Shown: positions 1 to 5,730 of the stretch, in pieces
Layout: every line of letters starts with the position of its first letter
Position numbering within the stretch: the first letter of the stretch is position 1
Assembly: GCA_020628265.1 (NCBI GenBank)
Contig: JAHDFG010000135.1
Coordinates: 1 to 5,984 of the forward strand
Length of the DNA: 5,984 bases
Origin: Pseudooctadecabacter sp.
GTDB taxonomy: Bacteria; Pseudomonadota; Alphaproteobacteria; Rhodobacterales; Rhodobacteraceae
Direction of reading: 5' to 3'
Position numbers and translations under genes: made by a program
Notes under the pieces: generated by a model
Databases searched by the model: none
Seen by the model: the letters and a program-made list of their open reading frames with translations, nothing else
Told to the model about the DNA's origin: nothing

Positions 1-701
1 GTCTCACCGGGGCCGAACATCATGGGCCAACCGGACACATCATGACCACCTGGGGCCGCGATCCGCGCCATAGACCGGCGCAGGGGGGTCACGCCGAGCG
101 GCTTGATCCCTGCCATAACGGCCACCTCGTCGACCCATGCGCCTGCCGCGTTCACCACCGCGCGGGCCTCAATCCGATCGTCCCCCACAGACACCACCCA
201 ATGGTCGCTGTCGCGGGCTACTCCAGTCACCTTGGCCGAGGTCCGAACCTCCCCGCCGGCGGCACGGACATCCCGAGCGAAATCCTGCACCAGTTTGTCC
301 GTGTCCAGATCCCAAGCCTCAGAATGATGCCCGACCCGAGTGATACTGTCGTTCAACACCGGAACCAGATCGCGACCCTCTGACACGCTGATTTCTTCCA
401 TCCGCATGCTGACCAGATCGTCGGCAAAGGCAGCGTCGGTCTCGGCGGTGCCGATCAACATCAACCCCCGCGGACTGACAACGCCGCCGTGCGCCGTAAA
501 ATGGTAGTCGCGGCTGGCCTCGTTCAGGGCGATTGTCGAGGGCAGGCCGTAGCTTTCCTCGAACATGGCAGCCGACCGGCCAGAGGCGTGATAGGCCAGC
601 GCGTTTTCCCTTTCCAGAACGCACACAGTTCCCATTTCCGACAGCCTTGCAGCAACAGACGTGCCCGCAATTCCCCCGCCGATCACGCAGAAATCAAACA
701 T
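1..701 (-). CDS. FAD-dependent oxidoreductase, DauA-like D-amino-acid dehydrogenase family (3' end beyond the window)
   Basis: Partial gene; 233 codons from the start are present and the frame stays open to the left edge. The N-terminus MFDFCVIGGGIAG is a Rossmann dinucleotide fold with GxGxxG at residues 8-13, and VLERE (28-32) places an acid (E30) to hold the FAD ribose. HASGRSAA (38-45) and VNAAGAW (183-189) are typical of the DAO superfamily. DIDTD/DLDTD-type (131-135) and RPLG/KPLG-type (200-203) segments align by eye with the D-arginine dehydrogenase DauA of Pseudomonas. The family oxidises amino or imino acids in the cytoplasm or at the membrane face, passing electrons to a quinone or similar acceptor. 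Relative to my recollection of DauA, the loop His48 is Met46 here and the guanidinium-binding Glu87 is Leu80, while Tyr53 is kept (Tyr51), so arginine is an unlikely substrate. Start ATG chosen because the Rossmann fold begins at once and AGGGG (711-715) lies 9 nt upstream. The substrate is unknown; other DAO-type enzymes (sarcosine or glycine oxidase-like) remain possible. Confidence 0.85.
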   Translation of the reverse strand, partial: MFDFCVIGGGIAGTSVAARLSEMGTVCVLERENALAYHASGRSAAMFEESYGLPSTIALNEASRDYHFTAHGGVVSPRGLMLIGTAETDAAFADDLVSMRMEEISVSEGRDLVPVLNDSITRVGHHSEAWDLDTDKLVQDFARDVRAAGGEVRTSAKVTGVARDSDHWVVSVGDDRIEARAVVNAAGAWVDEVAVMAGIKPLGVTPLRRSMARIAAPGGHDVSGWPMMFGPGE

Positions 702-770
702 GCTCTTGTACCCCTGCTCGTTGACTTGTGCGCACCGTAACTTTCGTGTCCTTGCTTGGAAAGAGCCCCA

Positions 771-808
771 ACCGCTAACCATTCCTTAGCGGTCGGTGGC
801 TAAGCAAT
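771..808. promoter_or_regulatory. Candidate operator: three GCTAA cores in alternating orientation
   Basis: The 136-bp space between the two divergent start codons holds ACCGCTAA (771-778) and its inverse TTAGCGGT (786-793), an 8-bp perfect inverted repeat with a 7-bp spacer. A third copy, GCTAAGCAAT (799-808), repeats GCTAACCATT (774-783) at 8 of 10 positions, 25 bp downstream. CTTAGC (785-790) and GCTAAG (799-804) form a second overlapping inverted repeat. This pattern resembles a binding site for a dimeric regulator, and it could control either flanking gene or both. I could not place convincing -35/-10 hexamers around it, and no regulator gene is in the window. It could also be chance. 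Confidence 0.35.
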
Positions 809-823
809 GGCGCAAGTTGCTAT

Positions 824-829
824 AGGGGA
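824..829 (+). promoter_or_regulatory. Ribosome binding site supporting the GTG start at 838
   Basis: AGGGGA ends 8 nt before the GTG codon at 838. It is the only purine-rich element correctly spaced for this reading frame. The next in-frame methionine (residue 46) would remove the cytoplasmic N-terminus and abut the first membrane helix, so the GTG start is preferred. Confidence 0.55.
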
Positions 830-837
830 CGCGCGTC

Positions 838-3207
838 GTGTTTGGGGTGTTTCAACGTATTCTTGAAGGGTCGCACAGGCTACTGCGGCTTGAGGATATC
901 GAGGTTTCTCAACTTCCAAAGGGGCAGGCCGATCGCCTGCGCAGGGCACAGATTCGCGGTGCCATCGAACAGATGCGTGTCTTTGTTGCGGGCAACACGT
1001 TCTTTGCGCCTGTTCTGTCATTTCAGGCGTGGAATACAGGCATCAACGCCGTGGTGGTGCTTTGGACCGCTTTGATGCTGGCATTTTCTTGGTGGCTGTT
1101 TTTTCAGTGGACCAAATCCTACCAGACCAAGGGCAGCGCAGCCGACATGCAGCGCTTTGTCAATGAAACAAAACTCAACGCCTTCCTGTGGGGGCTGGGG
1201 TTCATACTGTTTTACCCCTTTGTCAGCGGGGATCAGAAGACGATCATTCTGACGGTGATAACGGGCAGCCTTGCTCTGGGGACCGTTGGTTTTGCACAGG
1301 CACCGCGGGCATCGGTCTGGTATTTGGGCATTTCGACGTTGGTCCTTGTCTCGGTGACACTGACCAGCGGGATTTTGCGGCAAAGCTCGATGGATTATCT
1401 GCTGTCATTCCTTGCACTGGTGGCTGGGGGGGCGATCTTCAACGTGGTTCTTGAACACGCGCGCGCCCAGATGCATGCGTTCAAAGCGCATGAGGACGTG
1501 ATCCAGAAATCCGAAGTCATCGATCTTCTGTTGAAGGACTACGAACAGCAAAGTGTCGAATGGATATGGCGGACGGATGCGGCGGGGCGCATCGTGACCT
1601 GTCCAGACGGAATTCGTGAGATGTTCGGCGACGGGGCCAGACGGATCGAAGGGACGCGCATGATTGATGCGCTGACCCGGTCTTGCACCGGTCAGGGCAA
1701 ACGGGAACTGGCCCGTGCAGCGCAAGCACTCGAAGCGCGTCAGGATTTCCATGACGTTGTTCTGCCGCTGTGTCAGGGACAGGATGGGCAAACCCGTTGG
1801 ATCATGATGCGCGGTCGCCCCCAATATGAACAGGGCCGCTTTGCTGGGTTTCGGGGCATTTTTGCGGACACGACCGTAAGGGTCGAAGCCCAAAGGCAAG
1901 TCGCCTTTCTGGCTGAGAATGATCCCCTCACCGGTACGGCCAACCGTAACACCATCCAGGCCCGACTTGACGCCCTTCGCCCTGATCGGGACCGCGCAAT
2001 GGCCTATCTGATCGACCTCGACGGGTTCAAACAGGTCAATGACAGTTACGGGCACGCCACGGGGGACGAGTTGCTGCGTCATGTCGCAAACCGCCTGACC
2101 GAGATTGTGGGGGATCGGGGCCTCGTCGCCCGTCTGGGCGGTGACGAATTCTTTGTTCTGATTGAAGATGTGAACGCGCTGGACCGTTTCAACGAAGACT
2201 GCCTCATCGATCAGTTTCTTGCCTCGCTTTCGCGCCCCTTTGCGATCAATCCCTATGACATCGCCTTGTCCGGATCTATCGGCACTGCCCGTTTCCCCGA
2301 GGATACGAAGGAGGGGGAGGCGCTGCTGAACCTCGCTGATCTTGCGCTCTATTCAGCCAAGAAGGGTGGGCGGAACCGATGTGTCGCCTTTATCCACAAA
2401 ATGCAGACGGGTCTGCAAAAACGCATGATGCTGACCGACCGTCTGCGGCAGGCAGTGAAACAGAATGAAATCCAGCCTTACTACCAACCCCAATATGACA
2501 GCCAAACACGGGAACTGGTCGGGTTTGAGGCTTTGGCCCGGTGGAGCGATCCGGACCTTGGCATCGTCGGGCCGGACATCTTCATTCCCATCGCTGAAGA
2601 GACTGGGTTGATCCACGAGATCGGGGAAAGCCTCTTGCGCCGCGCCTGTGCCGATGCCCTGTCATGGTCGATGCTGAACGGGTCAGGCAGGCCGCTTAGA
2701 CTGTCGGTCAATGCCTCACCGGTGCAGGTCCAGCGCGGCCGCTTGGTCGAAATGGTGGGGACCGTACTGGCGCAAACGGGTTTGCCCGCCCACCAGCTTG
2801 AGATTGAAGTCACCGAAAGCACCCTGATTGAAGATATGTCCGGAACCTGCCAAACCCTAAGCGATCTTGCGGCCCTCGGGGTTTCTGTGGCGCTGGACGA
2901 CTTCGGGACAGGCTACTCTTCCCTCAGCTACCTGCGCGCCTTGCCTCTGCATCGCTTGAAGATTGACCGGTCGTTCATCAAGGATCTCGATCAGGACCAT
3001 GAGGCTGTCTCGGTGGTGCAGACCATCATTGATCTGTGTATCCGGCTGGAGCTGGACGTGGTAGCCGAAGGGATCGAAACTGAAGCGGCCGCCCAGCTTT
3101 TGGCCGAGATGAAATGTGGCACCCTGCAGGGCTACTATTTCTCGCGACCCTTGCCGGCCCACGACATCCGTCAGCTGATCAAGGATACCCACAGCTCGGT
3201 CGCCTGA
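838..3207 (+). CDS. Membrane-bound PAS-GGDEF-EAL cyclic-di-GMP synthase/phosphodiesterase
   Basis: A 789-aa inner-membrane signalling protein. Residues 1-45 are charged and cytoplasmic. About six hydrophobic helices follow (roughly 47-64, 70-89, 113-129, 135-154, 159-179, 186-205), forming a sensor region I cannot assign to a named MASE family. A divergent PAS-like domain lies at about 230-350, starting near EWIWRTDAAGRI and ending in the usual PAS-GGDEF linker (NDPLTGTANR, 361-370). The GGDEF domain (about 353-515) has an intact GGDEF at 434-438 and DLDGFKQVND (393-402), so diguanylate cyclase activity is plausible. The RxxD inhibitory site expected five residues before GGDEF is GDRG (425-428), so that site is missing. 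The EAL domain (about 525-782) keeps EAL (564-566), N625, E657, D687-D688 in DDFGTGYSS, K708, E744 and Q764; these match the spacing of RocR catalytic residues from N233 to Q372, so phosphodiesterase activity is also plausible. Net direction cannot be told from sequence. Transcribed alone, divergent from the dehydrogenase, convergent with the transporter operon. Confidence 0.93.
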   Translation: MFGVFQRILEGSHRLLRLEDIEVSQLPKGQADRLRRAQIRGAIEQMRVFVAGNTFFAPVLSFQAWNTGINAVVVLWTALMLAFSWWLFFQWTKSYQTKGSAADMQRFVNETKLNAFLWGLGFILFYPFVSGDQKTIILTVITGSLALGTVGFAQAPRASVWYLGISTLVLVSVTLTSGILRQSSMDYLLSFLALVAGGAIFNVVLEHARAQMHAFKAHEDVIQKSEVIDLLLKDYEQQSVEWIWRTDAAGRIVTCPDGIREMFGDGARRIEGTRMIDALTRSCTGQGKRELARAAQALEARQDFHDVVLPLCQGQDGQTRWIMMRGRPQYEQGRFAGFRGIFADTTVRVEAQRQVAFLAENDPLTGTANRNTIQARLDALRPDRDRAMAYLIDLDGFKQVNDSYGHATGDELLRHVANRLTEIVGDRGLVARLGGDEFFVLIEDVNALDRFNEDCLIDQFLASLSRPFAINPYDIALSGSIGTARFPEDTKEGEALLNLADLALYSAKKGGRNRCVAFIHKMQTGLQKRMMLTDRLRQAVKQNEIQPYYQPQYDSQTRELVGFEALARWSDPDLGIVGPDIFIPIAEETGLIHEIGESLLRRACADALSWSMLNGSGRPLRLSVNASPVQVQRGRLVEMVGTVLAQTGLPAHQLEIEVTESTLIEDMSGTCQTLSDLAALGVSVALDDFGTGYSSLSYLRALPLHRLKIDRSFIKDLDQDHEAVSVVQTIIDLCIRLELDVVAEGIETEAAAQLLAEMKCGTLQGYYFSRPLPAHDIRQLIKDTHSSVA

Positions 3208-3235
3208 CCCCGAAATACGGGTGCGCAATGAAAAA

Positions 3236-3255
3236 GCCCGCCGAAACCGGCGGGC
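3236..3255 (-). terminator. Intrinsic terminator of the transporter operon, possibly bidirectional
   Basis: GCCCGCCG-AAAC-CGGCGGGC is a perfect 8-bp, fully GC stem with a 4-nt loop. Read on the minus strand it is followed directly by TTTTT (3231-3235), a textbook Rho-independent terminator 27 nt after the binding-protein stop codon. Read on the plus strand, 29 nt after the GGDEF/EAL stop, the tail is only CTTCCCGTTTT, so termination in that direction should be weaker. It sits in the 74-bp gap between two convergent genes. Confidence 0.88.
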
Positions 3256-3281
3256 CTTCCCGTTTTCGCATCAAAGGTCTC

Positions 3282-4382
3282 TTACTGGGGCACTTCTGCC
3301 GTCAGACCTTCGACGTAGAAGTTCATGCCAGCGATGCCGTCATCGCCAAAATCGGCAGCGACTTCGCCTTCAGCCAGCCAGACGGACCCGTCCTGCTTGT
3401 TGATCGGGCCGGTGAACGGGTGATACTCGCCCGCCGTGATGGCAGCGATCATCGCCTCGGCAGAGGCTTTCACGTCCGCAGGCACCGCATCGGTGATCTC
3501 ACCGATCTCAACCATGCCGGTGTCCATGCCGTCCCAGCGGCTGGAGGTTTCCCATGTGCCATCGATCACGGCCTGCGTGCGTTCGATGTAGTAGGGGGCC
3601 CAGTTGTCGATGATCGACGACACCCGCGGCAACGGCGCGAACTCGATCATGTCGGACGCCTGACCGAAGGTGTAGATGTTGGCCCCACCTTCGTTCGCAG
3701 CAGCCGCCGCCGCCTGAGGTGCGGTGGAATCAGTGTGCTGCAAGATCACGTCCGCGCCTTGGTCGATCAGCGTCGCCGCTGCCTCGGCCTCTTTGGCGGG
3801 ATCAAACCATGTGTAGGCCCAGATGATTTTGAACTCGATATCGGGGTTCACTTCTTTGGCGTGCAGGTAGGCTGCGTTGATGCCACGAATAACTTCCGGA
3901 ATCGGGAAAGATGCGATGTAGCCGATGGTATTCGTCTCGGTGATCTGACCTGCAATGTGGCCCTGAACCGCGCGGCCCTCATAGAAACGGGCGGAGTAGT
4001 TGGACACGTTGTCAGCCGTCTTGTAGCCGGTGGCGTGCTCGAAACGCACGTCGGGGAATTGGGCAGCGACGTTGATCGTCGGGTCCATGTAGCCGAAGGA
4101 CGTGGTAAAGATCAGGTCGGCCCCTTCCAGCGCCATCTGCGTCATCACGCGCTCGGCGTCGGGGCCTTCGGGTACGCTTTCCACGAAGACGGTCTCAACC
4201 GCATCGCCGAACTCTTCCTCAACGGCCAGCAGGCCCTGATGGTGTTCATAGGTCCAGCCGCCGTCGCCAATCGGCCCGACGTAGACGAAGCCGACTTTCA
4301 CAGGCTCGTGCCCGTCGGCCACGGCCATTCCGCCCAGCATCGCCGTGGCAGCGGCTGTCGCCATAAGTGTTCTTCTCAGCAT
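3282..4382 (-). CDS. BMP-family ABC transporter periplasmic substrate-binding protein (nucleoside/purine type)
   Basis: A 366-aa exported protein of the BMP (basic membrane protein/PnrA-like) family, which captures nucleosides or related compounds in the periplasm and delivers them to an ABC permease pair. Residues 1-22 form a signal peptide: basic MLRR, hydrophobic core, and AVA before D23 as a signal peptidase I site. There is no lipobox cysteine, unlike the lipoprotein members of spirochaetes. The mature start VKVGFVYVGPIGDGGWTYEH (28-47) is the characteristic first strand and ligand loop. Other family-like segments are FTTSFGYMDP (92-101), FYEGRAVQGHIAG (133-145), ILQHTDST (213-220) and YTFGQASDM (237-245). 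ATG at 4382 was chosen over upstream in-frame starts because it gives a clean signal peptide and has AGGGGG 7 nt upstream (4390-4395). It is the last gene of the operon, 43 bp after permease 2. The ligand is not certain: purine nucleosides are the commonest in the family, but other compounds such as riboflavin are known. Confidence 0.92.
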   Translation of the reverse strand: MLRRTLMATAAATAMLGGMAVADGHEPVKVGFVYVGPIGDGGWTYEHHQGLLAVEEEFGDAVETVFVESVPEGPDAERVMTQMALEGADLIFTTSFGYMDPTINVAAQFPDVRFEHATGYKTADNVSNYSARFYEGRAVQGHIAGQITETNTIGYIASFPIPEVIRGINAAYLHAKEVNPDIEFKIIWAYTWFDPAKEAEAAATLIDQGADVILQHTDSTAPQAAAAAANEGGANIYTFGQASDMIEFAPLPRVSSIIDNWAPYYIERTQAVIDGTWETSSRWDGMDTGMVEIGEITDAVPADVKASAEAMIAAITAGEYHPFTGPINKQDGSVWLAEGEVAADFGDDGIAGMNFYVEGLTAEVPQ

Positions 4383-4425
4383 GTGTAATCCCCCTGTGGA
4401 TTCTTGAGTGGTTAGTTGCGCGCCC

Positions 4426-5340
4426 CTAACGGGAAGCATGGAACGTCTTGCCAAGTGACCCCGGCGCGCCGCCGGTGGACATAATGACCAGAACGATGAT
4501 GGTGGCAATATAGGGCGACATGGAAAGATACTCGACCGGTATCGCGACACCCGCCGCCTGCAGGTTCAACTGCAACACGGTCACCCCGCCGAAAAGATAG
4601 GCACCCAGCAAAAGCCGCCCTGGTTTCCAACTGGCAAAAACAACAATGGCGAGCGCGATCCAGCCCGCACCGGCGGTCAGCCCCTCGGCATAGGTCGGCA
4701 CCCGCACAAGGCTCAGATACGCGCCGCCCAGTCCCGCACAGGCCCCGCCAAACATGATCGCCAGCATGCGGACGCGCCGCACCGGATAACCCAAAGCATG
4801 GGCCGCCTCATGGTTCTCGCCCACAGCCCGCAGGATCAATCCAGCCCGCGTCTTGGTCAGGAACCACCAGACACCCGCCACCACGGCAAGGCCTAAATAA
4901 ACAATCGGATCATGCTGAAACACAATTGGCCCGATGACCGGAATGTCGCCCAAGAGTGGGATGTGCCAATCGGGAAAAGCAGGTGCCTTCACGCCCAGAT
5001 ACCCCTGACCCAAGAGTGCTGCCAGCCCCAGCCCGAACAAGGTCAATGCCAGCCCCGTCGCCACCTGATTGGACAGCAAAAACTGCGTCAAAAACCCGAA
5101 CACCGCCGCCAACGCAGCCCCGCCAAAGGCGGCCACAAAGAACCCCGTCCACGGGCTGCCCGTCTCAATCGCGGCGACAAAGCCCAGCACGGAGCCCACG
5201 ATCATCATGCCTTCCACGCCAAGGTTCAGAACGCCCGCGCGCTCCACCACCAATTCGCCAATGGCCGCCAACACAATCGGCGTCGCCGCCACCATGAGGG
5301 AGGCCAACAACAGGATCGGATCAATCGAACTCAGGTCCAT
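4426..5340 (-). CDS. ABC transporter permease, nucleoside-importer type (BPD_transp_2), second subunit
   Basis: A 304-aa integral membrane protein of the branched-chain amino acid/sugar/nucleoside permease superfamily. It forms half of the translocation channel of the BMP-dependent importer. The signature VERAGVLNLGVEGMM (32-46) near the N-terminus is highly typical of the NupQ/YufQ-like subunit. A cytoplasmic loop, TRAGLILRAVGENHEAAHAL (164-183), is the EAA-type contact with the ATPase. Hydrophobic helices lie at about 9-27, 45-58, 65-88, 92-110, 145-161, 192-212, 222-236, 243-260 and 276-289, and length is normal for the family. The ATG at 5340 has GGAGGG (5346-5351) 5 nt upstream. Both lie inside the end of the small membrane protein gene, whose TGA overlaps this start by 10 bp, implying translational coupling. 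The in-frame region upstream of this ATG is not protein-like and is excluded. Confidence 0.93.
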   Translation of the reverse strand: MDLSSIDPILLLASLMVAATPIVLAAIGELVVERAGVLNLGVEGMMIVGSVLGFVAAIETGSPWTGFFVAAFGGAALAAVFGFLTQFLLSNQVATGLALTLFGLGLAALLGQGYLGVKAPAFPDWHIPLLGDIPVIGPIVFQHDPIVYLGLAVVAGVWWFLTKTRAGLILRAVGENHEAAHALGYPVRRVRMLAIMFGGACAGLGGAYLSLVRVPTYAEGLTAGAGWIALAIVVFASWKPGRLLLGAYLFGGVTVLQLNLQAAGVAIPVEYLSMSPYIATIIVLVIMSTGGAPGSLGKTFHASR

Positions 5341-5636
5341 GACAGCCCTCCGTGCACCACGACGTGAATGACACCAGCCGTCATCAGCGCCGATCCCATC
5401 ATCAAACCAACATGGCGCAGGCTCGGCCGATGCACCCGCGTAAGCCATCCACGCAAACGCGGTGAAAGCCGTGCTGCAAACACAGCCGCCAAGGCAACCG
5501 TGCCGACCACCACGACATGCGCCAGCACGAACACGACCAGCGCCACACCACCTACGCCGCCCCCGACAAGGGCGCCATGCAGCATCCACAGCATCATCGC
5601 CCCCATCACGGGACCCATCAAAACCGGCACCCTCAC
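5331..5636 (-). CDS. Small three-helix membrane protein inside the transporter operon, unknown function
   Basis: I do not recognise this 101-aa protein. It starts at a GTG with a strong GGGAGG 7 nt upstream; in-frame codons further upstream translate to charged, non-protein-like sequence overlapping permease 1. It has three hydrophobic stretches, about 5-27, 29-54 and 75-97, the first two separated by a short glycine hinge (GGGVGG, 25-30). A basic loop follows (RLSPRLRGWLTRVHRPSLR, 56-74), which by the positive-inside rule should be cytoplasmic. Six histidines (20, 40, 69, 75, 91, 95) are spread over it, several in or beside the helices. It lies between the two permease genes, 94 bp after permease 1, and its stop overlaps the permease 2 start by 10 bp, so it is very probably translated with the transporter. 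It might be an accessory or assembly subunit of the importer, or an unrelated small membrane protein; sequence alone does not decide. Confidence 0.72.
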   Translation of the reverse strand: MRVPVLMGPVMGAMMLWMLHGALVGGGVGGVALVVFVLAHVVVVGTVALAAVFAARLSPRLRGWLTRVHRPSLRHVGLMMGSALMTAGVIHVVVHGGLSWT

Positions 5637-5643
5637 GCGCGTT

Positions 5644-5649
5644 CCTCCC
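5644..5649 (-). promoter_or_regulatory. Ribosome binding site deciding the GTG start of the small membrane protein
   Basis: GGGAGG on the minus strand, 7 nt before the GTG at 5636. This near-ideal Shine-Dalgarno is the main reason to choose this start over the longer in-frame reading from 5753, and it is good evidence that the small gene is real. Confidence 0.7.
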
Positions 5650-5699
5650 GTGCACAAACGGTTAAGGTTAACGCGCCGCACCCCTGCTTCTTCTGACCC

Positions 5700-5717
5700 A
5701 AAAAACTCCCCCCGGAG
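5700..5717 (-). terminator. Weak possible terminator or attenuator after permease 1
   Basis: On the minus strand, 13 nt after the permease 1 stop, CTCC-GGGG-GGAG is followed at once by six T residues (5700-5705). The stem is only 4 bp, though fully closed by G/C-rich pairs, so any termination would be partial. If it works, it would lower expression of the small protein, permease 2 and binding protein relative to permease 1, unless an internal promoter lies in 5637-5699. It could equally be a chance T-run. Confidence 0.25.
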
Positions 5718-5730
5718 GGTCGGTTCGCCA

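Noticed and set aside
42..383. Plus-strand open frames in the first 740 bases
   Set aside because: They are antisense to the FAD-dependent dehydrogenase, whose Rossmann and DAO motifs fix the true reading frame on the minus strand.
818..826. TGCTATAGG as a -10 element for the GGDEF/EAL gene
   Set aside because: It matches poorly, has no paired -35 at 16-18 bp, and overlaps the ribosome binding site, leaving almost no leader.
1405..2082. Minus-strand open frame (225 codons) inside the GGDEF/EAL gene
   Set aside because: It lies wholly antisense to conserved PAS and GGDEF coding sequence, and has no ribosome binding site or recognisable domain.
3114..4388. Long plus-strand open frame (424 codons) opposite the binding-protein gene
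   Set aside because: It is antisense to a clearly recognised BMP protein. Its translation is rich in Arg, His, Gly and Val with no hydrophobic order or known motif, and it begins inside the GGDEF/EAL gene. This is typical of antisense frames in GC-rich genomes.
4383..4550. N-terminal extension of the binding protein by 56 residues
   Set aside because: It would bury the signal peptide inside the protein and overlaps the end of permease 2 out of frame; the ATG at 4382 has its own AGGGGG.
5341..5655. N-terminal extension of permease 2 by 105 residues
   Set aside because: The translation is Arg/Gly/Cys-rich, in a shadow frame of the small membrane protein. The family N-terminus and a good Shine-Dalgarno fit the ATG at 5340.
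5660..5671. Tandem GGTTAA as a CtrA binding site
   Set aside because: The CtrA consensus is TTAA-N7-TTAA; here the spacing between TTAA cores is only 2 bases, and the element is inside an operon rather than at a promoter.
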